NCBI GenBank assembly: GCA_019414265.1
Contig: DXMJ01000010.1
Span: forward strand, 37,658-68,438
Length of the DNA stretch: 30,781 nucleotides
Reading direction: 5' to 3'
From: Collinsella sp.
Lineage (GTDB): Bacteria; Actinomycetota; Coriobacteriia; Coriobacteriales; Coriobacteriaceae
A model generated the notes under the pieces. The model did no database searches, was not told where the DNA came from, and saw only the letters and a list, made by a program, of their open reading frames with translations. Shown here piece by piece: positions 1 through 6,384 of this stretch; the first letter of the stretch is position 1; every line of letters begins with the position of its first letter. Made by a program: the position numbers and the translations under genes.

Positions 1-1
1 C

Positions 2-733
2 CGCCTGTATGCCGAGACGGCCATCACCGCCATCACCGCACAAAACACGCTCGGTGTCACCGCCGTGCAGAATATCTCCCCTGATATCGTCGCTGCGCAG
101 ATCGACGCCGTATTTGACGATATCCGCCCCAGCGCCGTCAAGATCGGCATGGTTTCCTCTGCCGAGATTATCGAGGTTATCGCCGACCGCCTGAGCGCCT
201 GGAACGCGACAAACGTGGTCGTCGACCCCGTCATGGTAGCCACCTCGGGCGCACGGCTGATTGCCGAAGATGCCGCCGAGGCGCTCACCCGCCGCCTGTT
301 CCCACTAGCAACCGTCATCACGCCCAATATTCCCGAGGCCATGGCCCTGCTTGACTACGAGGTCGACTCCGAGCGCACACAGCAAAATGCTGCCATGCTC
401 CTCACCCGCCGCTTTGGTTGCGCATCCCTCGTTAAGGGTGGGCATCTTGTCAACGAGGCCAACGATGTATTGGCCGAACCCGCGCCACTCGATGACGAGG
501 GCAACCATCTGGGCGATCCGCTCACCACGTGGTTCCGCCACAAGCGCATCGAGACCGACAACACACACGGCACCGGCTGCACGCTTTCGTCCGCCATCGC
601 CTGCGCGCTGGCCCAGGGCATGGATCTTGCCGATGCCGTCAACGCCGGCAAGGCATACCTGACAGGCGCTCTGGCCGCCGGCCTGAACATGGGCAAAGGC
701 TCCGGCCCCGTCAACCACATGTGGCAATATTAA
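2..733 (+). CDS. thiD: Hydroxymethylpyrimidine/phosphomethylpyrimidine kinase, 5' truncated by window edge
   Basis: This is the 3' part of a ThiD-type kinase, which phosphorylates HMP and HMP-P with ATP in cytosolic thiamine biosynthesis. The frame is open from base 2 to the TAA at 731-733, giving 243 visible residues. The visible start, TAITAITAQNTLGV, is the conserved stretch that normally lies about 35-40 residues into the protein, so the N-terminal substrate-binding segment (the GSDSSGGAG region) is outside the window. Other family motifs are DPVMVATSGARL, ITPNIPEA, SLVKGGH and NTHGTGCTLSSAIA. The GTGC at 569-580 forms the anion hole with the catalytic cysteine. Family assignment is secure. 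The thiD symbol assumes no fusion partner upstream, which cannot be checked here. Confidence 0.93.
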   Translation, partial: RLYAETAITAITAQNTLGVTAVQNISPDIVAAQIDAVFDDIRPSAVKIGMVSSAEIIEVIADRLSAWNATNVVVDPVMVATSGARLIAEDAAEALTRRLFPLATVITPNIPEAMALLDYEVDSERTQQNAAMLLTRRFGCASLVKGGHLVNEANDVLAEPAPLDDEGNHLGDPLTTWFRHKRIETDNTHGTGCTLSSAIACALAQGMDLADAVNAGKAYLTGALAAGLNMGKGSGPVNHMWQY

Positions 734-752
734 GATTCGCAGCCCAAAACCG

Positions 753-779
753 CCGCAAAGGGGACAGGCACCTTTGCGG
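753..779. repeat. Short inverted repeat after thiD
   Basis: CCGCAAAGG (753-761) and CCTTTGCGG (771-779) form a perfect 9-bp stem around a 9-nt loop, 20 bp after the thiD stop. No T-run follows, so a classical intrinsic terminator is not supported. It could still stabilise the 3' end of the thiD transcript or be one copy of a dispersed palindrome. Confidence 0.5.
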
Positions 780-798
780 TGGCTCCCACAAACATCTC

Positions 799-845
799 GA
801 TCTGTAACAGTAACTCGGCAAAATCGACCCTAGATGTTACAGATC
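799..845. repeat. Palindromic repeat unit A
   Basis: The 11-bp arms GATCTGTAACA (799-809) and TGTTACAGATC (835-845) enclose a 25-bp centre. The unit matches repeat B (881-925) in arm sequence and in exact arm spacing. The centres of A and B are related as reverse complements, so the units lie in opposite orientation. Function is unknown; it looks like a REP- or MITE-type dispersed element or a paired regulator site. Confidence 0.7.
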
Positions 846-880
846 AAGACAAACAATCGATATCGACCTAAATAATCTTA

Positions 881-937
881 ATCTGTAACATCTAGCCCGT
901 TTTCGGCCTTGGAACTGTTACAGATCAAGACAAACAA
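881..937. repeat. Palindromic repeat unit B with shared flank
   Basis: The arms ATCTGTAACA (881-890) and TGTTACAGAT (916-925) have the same 35-bp offset as in unit A. The identity with unit A continues beyond the right arm: 916-937 equals 835-856 over 22 bases. Units A and B together fill most of the 252-bp gap between thiD and the SGNH hydrolase gene, where I see no coding region. Confidence 0.7.
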
Positions 938-960
938 ACGAAACAAGCCCCCGCAAGGGG
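936..960 (-). terminator. Possible terminator of the SGNH hydrolase gene
   Basis: Read on the minus strand, a short CCCC-TTGC-GGGG hairpin (949-960) lies about 25 bp beyond the stop of the hydrolase gene and is followed by a T-rich tail, CTTGTTTCGTTTG. The stem is only 4-5 bp, so the call is tentative. The tail runs into repeat B. Confidence 0.4.
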
Positions 961-985
961 AACTCTGTGGTGGTTTGGGGCCGTG

Positions 986-1645
986 CTACTCACCGAGCAT
1001 CTCTTTGAGCTTGGCTGCCACGGCATGTCCCAAGCTCTCGTGGCTTTCGGGCATCATATGCAGATAGTCGATATCGCCCGGCTCGGCAAACTCGGCGGCA
1101 TTCAAAAAGTCGCAGCCAAACTGCTCGGCCACGTGCGCATAGTACTCGCCAAAATGTTCAGATGCCTCGACGGAACGCTCGTCAAAATCGGTCATATATA
1201 CATCGGCGATCTGCGGCTTGATCTTGATAGGAGCCATCAGCAGGATGCGCGGGCAAGGCGCAGCGTCGGTCCACGGAAACGCGCGGACGGCGCGAATCAG
1301 CGCCATGGCGCCACGGGCGATATCGGAAGCTGTCACGTTAAAGACCGTCTTACAGTCGTTGGTGCCCAGCATGATCACAATGGCGTCCAGCGGCTTATGA
1401 GCCTCGAGCAGCATCGGAAGCGCGCGAATGCCGTTGAGGTTAGTGTCCAGATGGCACATGTCGTCGCGTACCGTCGTGCGGCCGTTGAGGCCTTCTTCAA
1501 TTACATGCCAGCCCTCGCCTAAGTCACGTTGGACCACGCCACACCAGCGCACATCCTGCGCATAGCGCACCGCGGTACCGTCGCGCATGCCCGTCGGATC
1601 GTAACCATAGGTGTTGCTGTCACCAAAGCACAGAACGTTTTTCAT
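986..1645 (-). CDS. SGNH/GDSL-family hydrolase (arylesterase-like)
   Basis: The product is 219 aa. Block I is the N-terminal GDSNTYG with the nucleophilic serine, here directly after MKNVLCF. Later blocks are GRTTVRDD and VIMLGTNDCK (oxyanion-hole Asn), with a histidine in ESHESLG near the C-terminus. This arrangement resembles the arylesterase/acyltransferase branch of the SGNH family, which hydrolyses small esters. There is no signal peptide, so it is probably cytosolic. ATG 1645 is chosen because GGGGAG lies 6 nt upstream and block I is expected at the very N-terminus; an in-frame upstream start at 1720 would add 25 residues unlike the family. The natural substrate cannot be inferred. The residue before the catalytic histidine is Glu-Ser rather than the usual Asp-x-x-His spacing. 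Confidence 0.85.
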   Translation of the reverse strand: MKNVLCFGDSNTYGYDPTGMRDGTAVRYAQDVRWCGVVQRDLGEGWHVIEEGLNGRTTVRDDMCHLDTNLNGIRALPMLLEAHKPLDAIVIMLGTNDCKTVFNVTASDIARGAMALIRAVRAFPWTDAAPCPRILLMAPIKIKPQIADVYMTDFDERSVEASEHFGEYYAHVAEQFGCDFLNAAEFAEPGDIDYLHMMPESHESLGHAVAAKLKEMLGE

Positions 1646-1662
1646 CGTAAGCTCCCCACTCA

Positions 1663-1698
1663 ATAAAAAGCCGACAGGAGCAGCCTCTCCCGTCGGCT
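1663..1698 (-). terminator. Intrinsic terminator of the PARG-like gene
   Basis: On the minus strand AGCCGAC-GGGAG pairs with CTCC-T-GTCGGCT (1669-1680 with 1687-1698, one internal mismatch), and TTTTTATT follows immediately. It lies about 25 bp after the PARG-like stop and just upstream of the hydrolase start, so the two genes are probably separate transcription units. Confidence 0.8.
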
Positions 1699-1723
1699 CG
1701 GTATATCGCATCACGAGCACCGT

Positions 1724-2857
1724 TTACAGGTACTTGCGCCAGTCGTCGTCATCCTCGTCATCCTCGGCAGCGGCCTGAGCCTGCTCGGCGGCACGGGCGG
1801 CTGCGGCGCGGGCGGCAACCTGAGCATAGGACTCCTCGTTTCGCTCGGGGAAGTTTGCCAGCACGTGCTCGAATTTGGCGAAGTCCTCGTCCCAGCGCGT
1901 AGAGGGCACGGCAAAGAAGACCTGCTTGACCTTGAAGTCGCCCGATGCGAGCTCCTTGCGGAAGAGCTCGGCCACGGCCTCGGCATCAAAGCCGTTGTTG
2001 TCGCAGCCCCATGCGCCCAGCACGAGCTTCTCGCGACCCAACTCGTCGCAGATGGCGAGCACAAAGCGAATGCGGTCGCGCAGGGCATCCAGCAGAGCAT
2101 CGTCGCTCACGCGATACTCCTGGCGGGCGCGCTTAACGTTGGGCGCGGCGGCCACGATCACGTCGGCGTATGCATGCACGTGGTTGCGGTCGAAGCGCAC
2201 CGCAGGCACCACTAGGGCACGGTTACGATAGAGCTCGCAGTTGATGTTGCGGCGACGGTTCTCGCCGTACCACTTACGCTGCCTATCGAGAACGTTGTAC
2301 AGATACGAATCGGCGCACAGCGTGGCCTCCTGGCCCAGATAACCCTGAATATATCCACCGCCCGGATTGGTAAACGAGGCAAAGGCGAGCACGGCCATGT
2401 CGCAGAACTGCGCATAGCCGCGACCGTTATCGAGGATTGCCTGCGTGGCGGAGGCATCAAGCACAGTGACCTCGGGCAGGACCGGAGCGGGCTCCTCAGC
2501 AGGCGCGGACTCAGCTTCGGCGATTTCCTCGGCAGGCTCCTCGACGGGCTCGGGCGCCGCCTCGGTCTCGGGCGCCGCCTCGACCTCGGCAGTCTCCGCG
2601 TTCTCGACGTCCTCGGCGACCTGCTCTTCGGGGGCCACAGCACTCTGAACCTTGGCCTTCATCGCCGCGACAAAGCCGGCAGGCATACCGTCAAACTCGC
2701 GAACACCGGCAAGCGAACGCTCGATATCCTTGGCGCACGCTTCGGACACAGTTGCCACGTGACGCTCGGCGGCCTTGGCACGGGCCTCGCGCTTGGGATT
2801 GGGCTGACCCGCTCGGTTGGACCTGCGGTTACGGTTCCTGTTGTCGACGTCTGCCAT
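1724..2857 (-). CDS. TIGR02452-family PARG-like macrodomain protein with Ala/Glu/Pro-rich insert
   Basis: The product is 377 aa. The C-terminal part (about residues 135-330) matches the microbial poly(ADP-ribose) glycohydrolase-like family TIGR02452, with VLAFASFTNPGGG (GGG at 166-168), QEATLC, LYNVL and VLGAWGCDNNGFD. Enzymes of this family bind ADP-ribose and cleave ADP-ribosyl polymers. The N-terminus is basic (residues 1-30) and is followed by a helical segment like the family's N-terminal part. A strongly acidic Ala/Glu/Pro-rich stretch (about residues 75-130) then separates it from the macrodomain. The PARG signature is normally GGG-x(6-8)-QEE, but here it is QEA (residues 176-178), so the second glutamate is lost. 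The start has a good ribosome site, GGAAAGGTGG. Family is confident; activity is doubtful. Confidence 0.87.
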   Translation of the reverse strand: MADVDNRNRNRRSNRAGQPNPKREARAKAAERHVATVSEACAKDIERSLAGVREFDGMPAGFVAAMKAKVQSAVAPEEQVAEDVENAETAEVEAAPETEAAPEPVEEPAEEIAEAESAPAEEPAPVLPEVTVLDASATQAILDNGRGYAQFCDMAVLAFASFTNPGGGYIQGYLGQEATLCADSYLYNVLDRQRKWYGENRRRNINCELYRNRALVVPAVRFDRNHVHAYADVIVAAAPNVKRARQEYRVSDDALLDALRDRIRFVLAICDELGREKLVLGAWGCDNNGFDAEAVAELFRKELASGDFKVKQVFFAVPSTRWDEDFAKFEHVLANFPERNEESYAQVAARAAAARAAEQAQAAAEDDEDDDDWRKYL

Positions 2858-2922
2858 ACGTGGCCACCTTTCCTGTCGCTGCCGCTATCGGCTTTTCCCA
2901 TCCATGATACCCCGCCGCGCAC

Positions 2923-2950
2923 AAAAAAGACGGCCCCGAAGGACCGCCTT
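2923..2950 (-). terminator. Intrinsic terminator of the Bax-inhibitor-1 family gene
   Basis: On the minus strand GGCGGTCC-TTCG-GGGCCGTC (2929-2948) forms an 8-bp stem with a UUCG tetraloop, followed by TTTTTT. It lies 50 bp after the stop at 2998. Confidence 0.88.
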
Positions 2951-2997
2951 TCGCATCGTTTTACCGTGTCCAGCAGGAAGCATCGCAATGCCGCGCT

Positions 2998-3693
2998 TTA
3001 ATCGCGACGGCCGAGGATGTTCAGAATGCGCAGGAACACGTTGATGATGTCCACGAACAGGTTGGATGCCATGAGCACGGCGTTGGGCAGCGTGGGCGGC
3101 ACCGTCGTTGCCACATAGGTGTCGTAGCCGATGAAGCCGGCGAACACCACGATCACGATCAGGTCGGTGATGGTCTGCGAGACGCCCATGAACATCAGCA
3201 CGATCTCAACCAGAATAGTGGCGAGCAGAACGCCAAAGCCGATGCCATATACGCGCTGGAAAAACTTGGGGAACGTCACGCCCAGCGCACCAAAGACAAA
3301 GGTGATGGCGGCCGTGGCGATAAAGGCGGTGTTAATGGTAGGCAGGTCGTAGTTGGCAAGACCAAACGACGCCGTCAGGCCAAAGGTACTCGCAAAGATT
3401 ACGTAGCCCACAAGGGACAGACCCACGGACTGCTTGCCCGCAGCAGCCGACATCATGACCATGCCGACGATGGTTAAAATAAACGAGCCAAAGACCAGTG
3501 GCAGGGCGGCGCCGCTCATCATCATGCGCGCAAACGACATGGTGCTCGTAAAGTAGGCGCCGGCACCCATGGCGCAAAAGCCCAAGAAGATCAGGGCAGA
3601 TATGGCGAGATTGTACGCGCGCGGCGACATCTCCTTGGCGCGACTTGCGCCGGTCTCGACGGGGCCGTTCTGATAGCCCTGGATATCGTTCAT
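2998..3693 (-). CDS. Bax inhibitor-1 (YccA/BI-1) family membrane protein
   Basis: The product is 231 aa and integral to the membrane. After a polar N-terminus of about 30 residues there are seven hydrophobic segments, as in the BI-1/TMBIM family. The sixth carries FAGFIGYDTY, which fits the family's conserved Asp-containing region, and the last is LFVDIINVFLRILNILG before a short charged tail. Bacterial homologues act as pH-sensitive calcium leak channels or interact with membrane proteases; the role here is unknown. The start at 3693 is chosen from AAAGGACG 5 nt upstream; the longer frame to 3807 has no such support. A possible extended -10 (GGG-TACAAT) lies about 55 bp upstream. Confidence 0.9.
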   Translation of the reverse strand: MNDIQGYQNGPVETGASRAKEMSPRAYNLAISALIFLGFCAMGAGAYFTSTMSFARMMMSGAALPLVFGSFILTIVGMVMMSAAAGKQSVGLSLVGYVIFASTFGLTASFGLANYDLPTINTAFIATAAITFVFGALGVTFPKFFQRVYGIGFGVLLATILVEIVLMFMGVSQTITDLIVIVVFAGFIGYDTYVATTVPPTLPNAVLMASNLFVDIINVFLRILNILGRRD

Positions 3694-3748
3694 ACTTCGT
3701 CCTTTCAAAAAGCGCCACAACAGCGCCGTAGGTGACAAGATTCCTGCC

Positions 3749-3757
3749 ATTGTACCC
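3749..3757 (-). promoter_or_regulatory. Candidate extended -10 for the Bax-inhibitor-1 family gene
   Basis: TACAAT (minus strand, 3749-3754) is preceded by GGG and lies about 55 bp before the ATG. The -35 position holds GGTAAG, a poor match, so the element is only suggestive. A similar G-rich TACAAT precedes murF. Confidence 0.3.
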
Positions 3758-3772
3758 GAATGCCGCGCGCTC

Positions 3773-4111
3773 TTACCTGCGGCGCTCGCCCTCGAGCGTA
3801 CGATCAAAAGCCCAGACCCACCAACGCATCACGTGCGCCTGCGAGCCGTCCGCCCGCTCACGCGTTTGGTCCTCTAGATACAACTCGGTCGCATGTCCGC
3901 CAAAACGTACCTTATAGGTTGCCGTACGAATGCCGTGAACCGTCAGGCCAAAACCGGTGGACGAGACAATCTCGTCAATCGTAAAGCAGCGACCGTCAAC
4001 CCAGCAGACGGTAACCGGCACAACCTGTCCGCCCGCGAGAATGCGAGCCACGACGTCCACATACTGCTTGTGCACGCGCCGAGTTTTGCCGTCTGTCTGT
4101 CGATATTCCAT
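3773..4111 (-). CDS. Small conserved hypothetical protein, beta-rich
   Basis: The product is 112 aa of unknown function. The core YVDVVARILAGGQVVPVTV, followed by a CWVDGRCFTIDEI segment and then YKVRFGG and TELYLEDQ, reads as alternating beta strands. It resembles a family of short uncharacterised proteins in Gram-positive bacteria that share the W-x-DGR-x-[FY]-x-ID core. There is no signal peptide or membrane segment. ATG 4111 has almost no Shine-Dalgarno sequence, but a good promoter sits so close that transcription would begin at the ATG itself. The frame continues upstream to 4210 with residues that do not look conserved. The C-terminus is rich in Arg and Glu. Confidence 0.72.
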   Translation of the reverse strand: MEYRQTDGKTRRVHKQYVDVVARILAGGQVVPVTVCWVDGRCFTIDEIVSSTGFGLTVHGIRTATYKVRFGGHATELYLEDQTRERADGSQAHVMRWWVWAFDRTLEGERRR

Positions 4112-4147
4112 GGCCCTATTATCGAACGCATGTTTGCATGTTGTAAA
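4112..4147 (-). promoter_or_regulatory. Promoter of the small conserved gene, probably leaderless
   Basis: The minus strand shows TTTACA (4142-4147), 18 bp, then GATAAT (4118-4123); each hexamer matches the consensus at five of six bases. Six nucleotides separate the -10 from ATG 4111, which puts +1 on the A of the start codon. The mRNA would then have no 5' leader, consistent with the missing Shine-Dalgarno sequence. Confidence 0.6.
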
Positions 4148-4298
4148 GCGAACAGACTGTGGTTTTGGAGTGTCGGAGCGAACGCACGCGTCCGTATGGC
4201 GTGTTAGCAAAAAGAACGACCACGGTCAACAGGGCTAATATTCAATGTTAGTACCAAAAAATTCACTTCTCCCATCAGAACTCCGTAAAGAAACCCGC

Positions 4299-4330
4299 AG
4301 GAGGTGATACGATTTATCATGTTTTTGTAA
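4299..4330 (+). other. Orphan perfect Shine-Dalgarno with a three-codon ORF upstream of the PiT gene
   Basis: AGGAGGTGAT at 4299-4308 is a 10-nt match to the anti-Shine-Dalgarno end of 16S rRNA. The first ATG after it (4319) opens a frame of only three codons (Met-Phe-Leu) ending at TAA 4328-4330. The PiT ATG is 52 nt further on, with little ribosome site of its own. TATCAT (4315-4320) could alternatively be a -10 box, but no -35 is visible. Confidence 0.4.
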
Positions 4331-4360
4331 CGAGTCTGCAAATATCGAGAAAGCCCATAT

Positions 4361-5410
4361 ATGGACGTAACGTTCTCAACCTTCCTCGGCCAGCTTGTGT
4401 CGAACCCAGTCCTTGCCGTCACCGTGATCCTCGCGCTCGGCGCCATCTTCGTCAACGGATGGACCGACGCGCCCAACGCCATCGCGACCTGCGTCACCAC
4501 GCGCTGCATGCCCGCCCGCGCCGCCATCCTCATGAGCGCCGCATTCAACTTCTTGGGCGTGCTCATCATGACGCACTTTAACGCGAGCGTCGCCAACACC
4601 ATCTCACATATCGTCGACTTTGGCGGAAACAGCACCATGGCACTCGCGTGCCTCTGCGCGGCGCTCTTCTCCATCGTCGTCTACGGCGCCACAGCGTCGC
4701 GTTTTGGCATCCCCACCTCGCAAAGCCACAGCCTTATCGCCGGCCTGACCGGTGCTGCCATCGCCCTCGGCGGCGCGAACAGCGTCAACGTCCACGAGTG
4801 GATGAAGGTCATCTACGGCCTGGCGCTCTCCATCGGTCTGGGCTTTGTCATGGGCTGGATCCTGTGCAAACTCGTCTCGATTCTTTTCGCCGCCGCCAAC
4901 AGGCGACGTGCCAATGTCTTCTTTAAATACGCTCAGATCGCGAGTGCTGCGGCCATGAGCTTTATGCACGGCGCGCAGGATGGACAGAAGTTCATCGGCG
5001 TGCTCTTTTTAGGTGTCGCCTTCGCCAACGGCCAGACTAGCGTCGGCGACGCCGGCATCCCCATCTGGATCATGCTGCTGTGCTCGGCCACCATGGGCAT
5101 CGGCACCAGTGTGGGCGGCGAGCGCATCATCAAGTCCGTCGGCCAGAGCATGGTCAAGCTCGAAAAGTACCAGGGCTTCTCCGCCGACCTCGCGGGCGCC
5201 GCAAACCTGCTGCTTGCCACCCTTACCGGCATCCCCGTGTCCTCCACCCACATCAAGACCTGCGCCATCATGGGCGTCGGTGCCGTCAAGCGCCTTTCGG
5301 CTATCAACTTCGGCGTGGTCAAGGACATGATGTTCACCTGGTTCTTCACCTTCCCCGCCTGCGGACTCATCAGCTTTGTCATGGCCAAGCTGTTCATGAT
5401 GTTCCTCTAG
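4361..5410 (+). CDS. PiT-family inorganic phosphate transporter
   Basis: The product is 349 aa. It is a cation-symport phosphate importer of the inner membrane. The PiT family has two inverted halves, each with a signature, and both are visible: NGWTDAPNAIATCVTTR at about residues 32-48 (equivalent to GANDxxN) and SFMHGAQDGQKFIGVL at about 200-215. Each half also has the re-entrant Ser/Thr-rich motif, GIPTSQSHSLIAGLTGA and GIPVSSTHIKTCAIMGVGA. Around ten hydrophobic segments span the rest. The length is compact, as in other bacterial members that lack the long central loop. The DUF47 gene follows after 67 bp, forming the common PiT-DUF47 pair. The ribosome site directly before ATG 4361 is weak, so the start is inferred from the predicted first membrane segment. 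Confidence 0.93.
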   Translation: MDVTFSTFLGQLVSNPVLAVTVILALGAIFVNGWTDAPNAIATCVTTRCMPARAAILMSAAFNFLGVLIMTHFNASVANTISHIVDFGGNSTMALACLCAALFSIVVYGATASRFGIPTSQSHSLIAGLTGAAIALGGANSVNVHEWMKVIYGLALSIGLGFVMGWILCKLVSILFAAANRRRANVFFKYAQIASAAAMSFMHGAQDGQKFIGVLFLGVAFANGQTSVGDAGIPIWIMLLCSATMGIGTSVGGERIIKSVGQSMVKLEKYQGFSADLAGAANLLLATLTGIPVSSTHIKTCAIMGVGAVKRLSAINFGVVKDMMFTWFFTFPACGLISFVMAKLFMMFL

Positions 5411-5477
5411 CCACACCGAGCGTCCATCCGGACCGCAAAACTTCGCCCACCCGTCTTCGCCTCGAAAGGACCCACTC

Positions 5478-6101
5478 ATGGCAAAGAAACCCGATTCGTT
5501 CTACTTTGACAACTACGTCGCCTGCGCCGACCTCGCCGTCCAGGCCGCCGAGCTGCTCACCAAGATTTTTGAGAACTTTGACCCCGCGCAGATCCACGAC
5601 ATGCTCGAGGAGATGCACGCGATTGAGCATGCGGCAGACAAGAAGCACCATGAGCTCGAAGACGCCTTGCTCACCGCCTTTATCACCCCGCTCGAACGCG
5701 AGGATCTGGATCTGATGAGCTGCTCACTCGACACCGTGCTCGACCGCATCGAGGGCGTCGTGCAGCGCGTCTACTTCACCAACATTCAGAGCATCCATCC
5801 CGACGCCATCGTCATCGCCCACAAGGTAACCGATGCCTGCCGCGCCATGAAGGACCTTATGGTCGAGCTTCCCAACTACCGCAAGTCCAAAACGCTGCGC
5901 GAGCTCGTCATCCAGATCAACACCATCGAGTCCGAGGCAGACGAACTCTACATCAACGCCATGCGTAACCTGCACGTTAACGGCAAGGACCCGCTCGAGG
6001 TCATCGCTTGGCGTGACGTGTACGCCTTTCTGGAGTACTGCGCCGACTGCTGCGAGAATGTGGCCGATGTCGTGGATTCGATCGTCATGAAGAACAGTTA
6101 A
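5478..6101 (+). CDS. DUF47 (TIGR00153) PhoU-like partner of the PiT transporter
   Basis: The product is 207 aa, almost entirely helical, with the PhoU-like features of DUF47 proteins. EMHAIEHAADKKHHELEDAL and ITPLEREDLDLMSCSLDTVL are metal-coordinating helices rich in Glu, Asp and His, and EYCADCCENVADVVDSIVM closes the bundle. DUF47 proteins are encoded next to PiT transporters and are thought to control them. This one follows the PiT gene with a clear AAAGGA ribosome site 8 nt before its ATG. Cytosolic. It is distinct from the true PhoU at 9762-10619, so the region encodes two PhoU-type proteins, one for each transport system. Confidence 0.92.
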   Translation: MAKKPDSFYFDNYVACADLAVQAAELLTKIFENFDPAQIHDMLEEMHAIEHAADKKHHELEDALLTAFITPLEREDLDLMSCSLDTVLDRIEGVVQRVYFTNIQSIHPDAIVIAHKVTDACRAMKDLMVELPNYRKSKTLRELVIQINTIESEADELYINAMRNLHVNGKDPLEVIAWRDVYAFLEYCADCCENVADVVDSIVMKNS

Positions 6102-6106
6102 TTGGG

Positions 6107-6214
6107 GGTACGTGTCCCGGCGGCGAAGGGCCGGCCACGGTTTGCTTTCTCACTCCGGCTGCTTTGCAGAGTCGTTCGAAAGTAAACCGTGGCCGGCCCT
6201 TCGCCTTACGTACC
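6107..6214. repeat. Large inverted repeat downstream of the PiT-DUF47 pair
   Basis: Two 28-bp arms, 6122-6149 and 6178-6205, are complementary at 27 positions; the exception (6144/6183) would be a G-U pair in RNA. The 28-nt loop contains a smaller CTGC-TTT-GCAG hairpin (6159-6169). Outside the arms, GGTACGT (6107-6113) and ACGTACC (6208-6214) extend the symmetry after a small asymmetric bulge. It starts 6 bp after the DUF47 stop. No T-run follows, so it is not a standard terminator. It may be a MITE- or REP-like element or a structured 3' end. Confidence 0.85.
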
Positions 6215-6384
6215 ACCATTGGGAACTTTGGCTGATAGTTGTAGCGCGATGGGGGTTTGGCTGAAGGGACCTTTGGTACCCGTTCGGACACTTTGGCCCT
6301 TGATGAGCGTTTGGCTGATTGCTGCTTTGGGTACTGTTTGGGTTACTTTGGGTTTGTTTGATTTTTAATTGTTGGAGGGCTTGT
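6215..6384. other. G/T-rich intergenic stretch with repeated TTTGGCTGA
   Basis: This non-coding stretch before the nitroreductase gene is rich in G and T on the plus strand and poor in C, most strongly after 6300. TTTGGCTGA occurs three times (6227-6235, 6256-6264, 6310-6318), among further CTTTGG repeats. I see no convincing promoter hexamers. The skew continues into the first third of the nitroreductase coding region. Confidence 0.6.

Noticed and set aside
753..779. Classical rho-independent terminator for thiD
   Set aside because: A good 9-bp stem, but no T-run follows on the plus strand.
799..937. CRISPR-like array
   Set aside because: Only two units, lying in opposite orientation with palindromic arms; no regular repeat-spacer pattern and no cas genes.
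4319..4330. ATG 4319 as the true start of the PiT transporter, since it is in frame and follows a perfect ribosome site
   Set aside because: TAA comes after three codons (4328-4330), so it cannot lead into the transporter without readthrough.
6107..6214. Insertion sequence or transposon end
   Set aside because: There is no transposase frame nearby, and the arms are only about 30 bp apart, so at most a non-autonomous palindromic element is possible.
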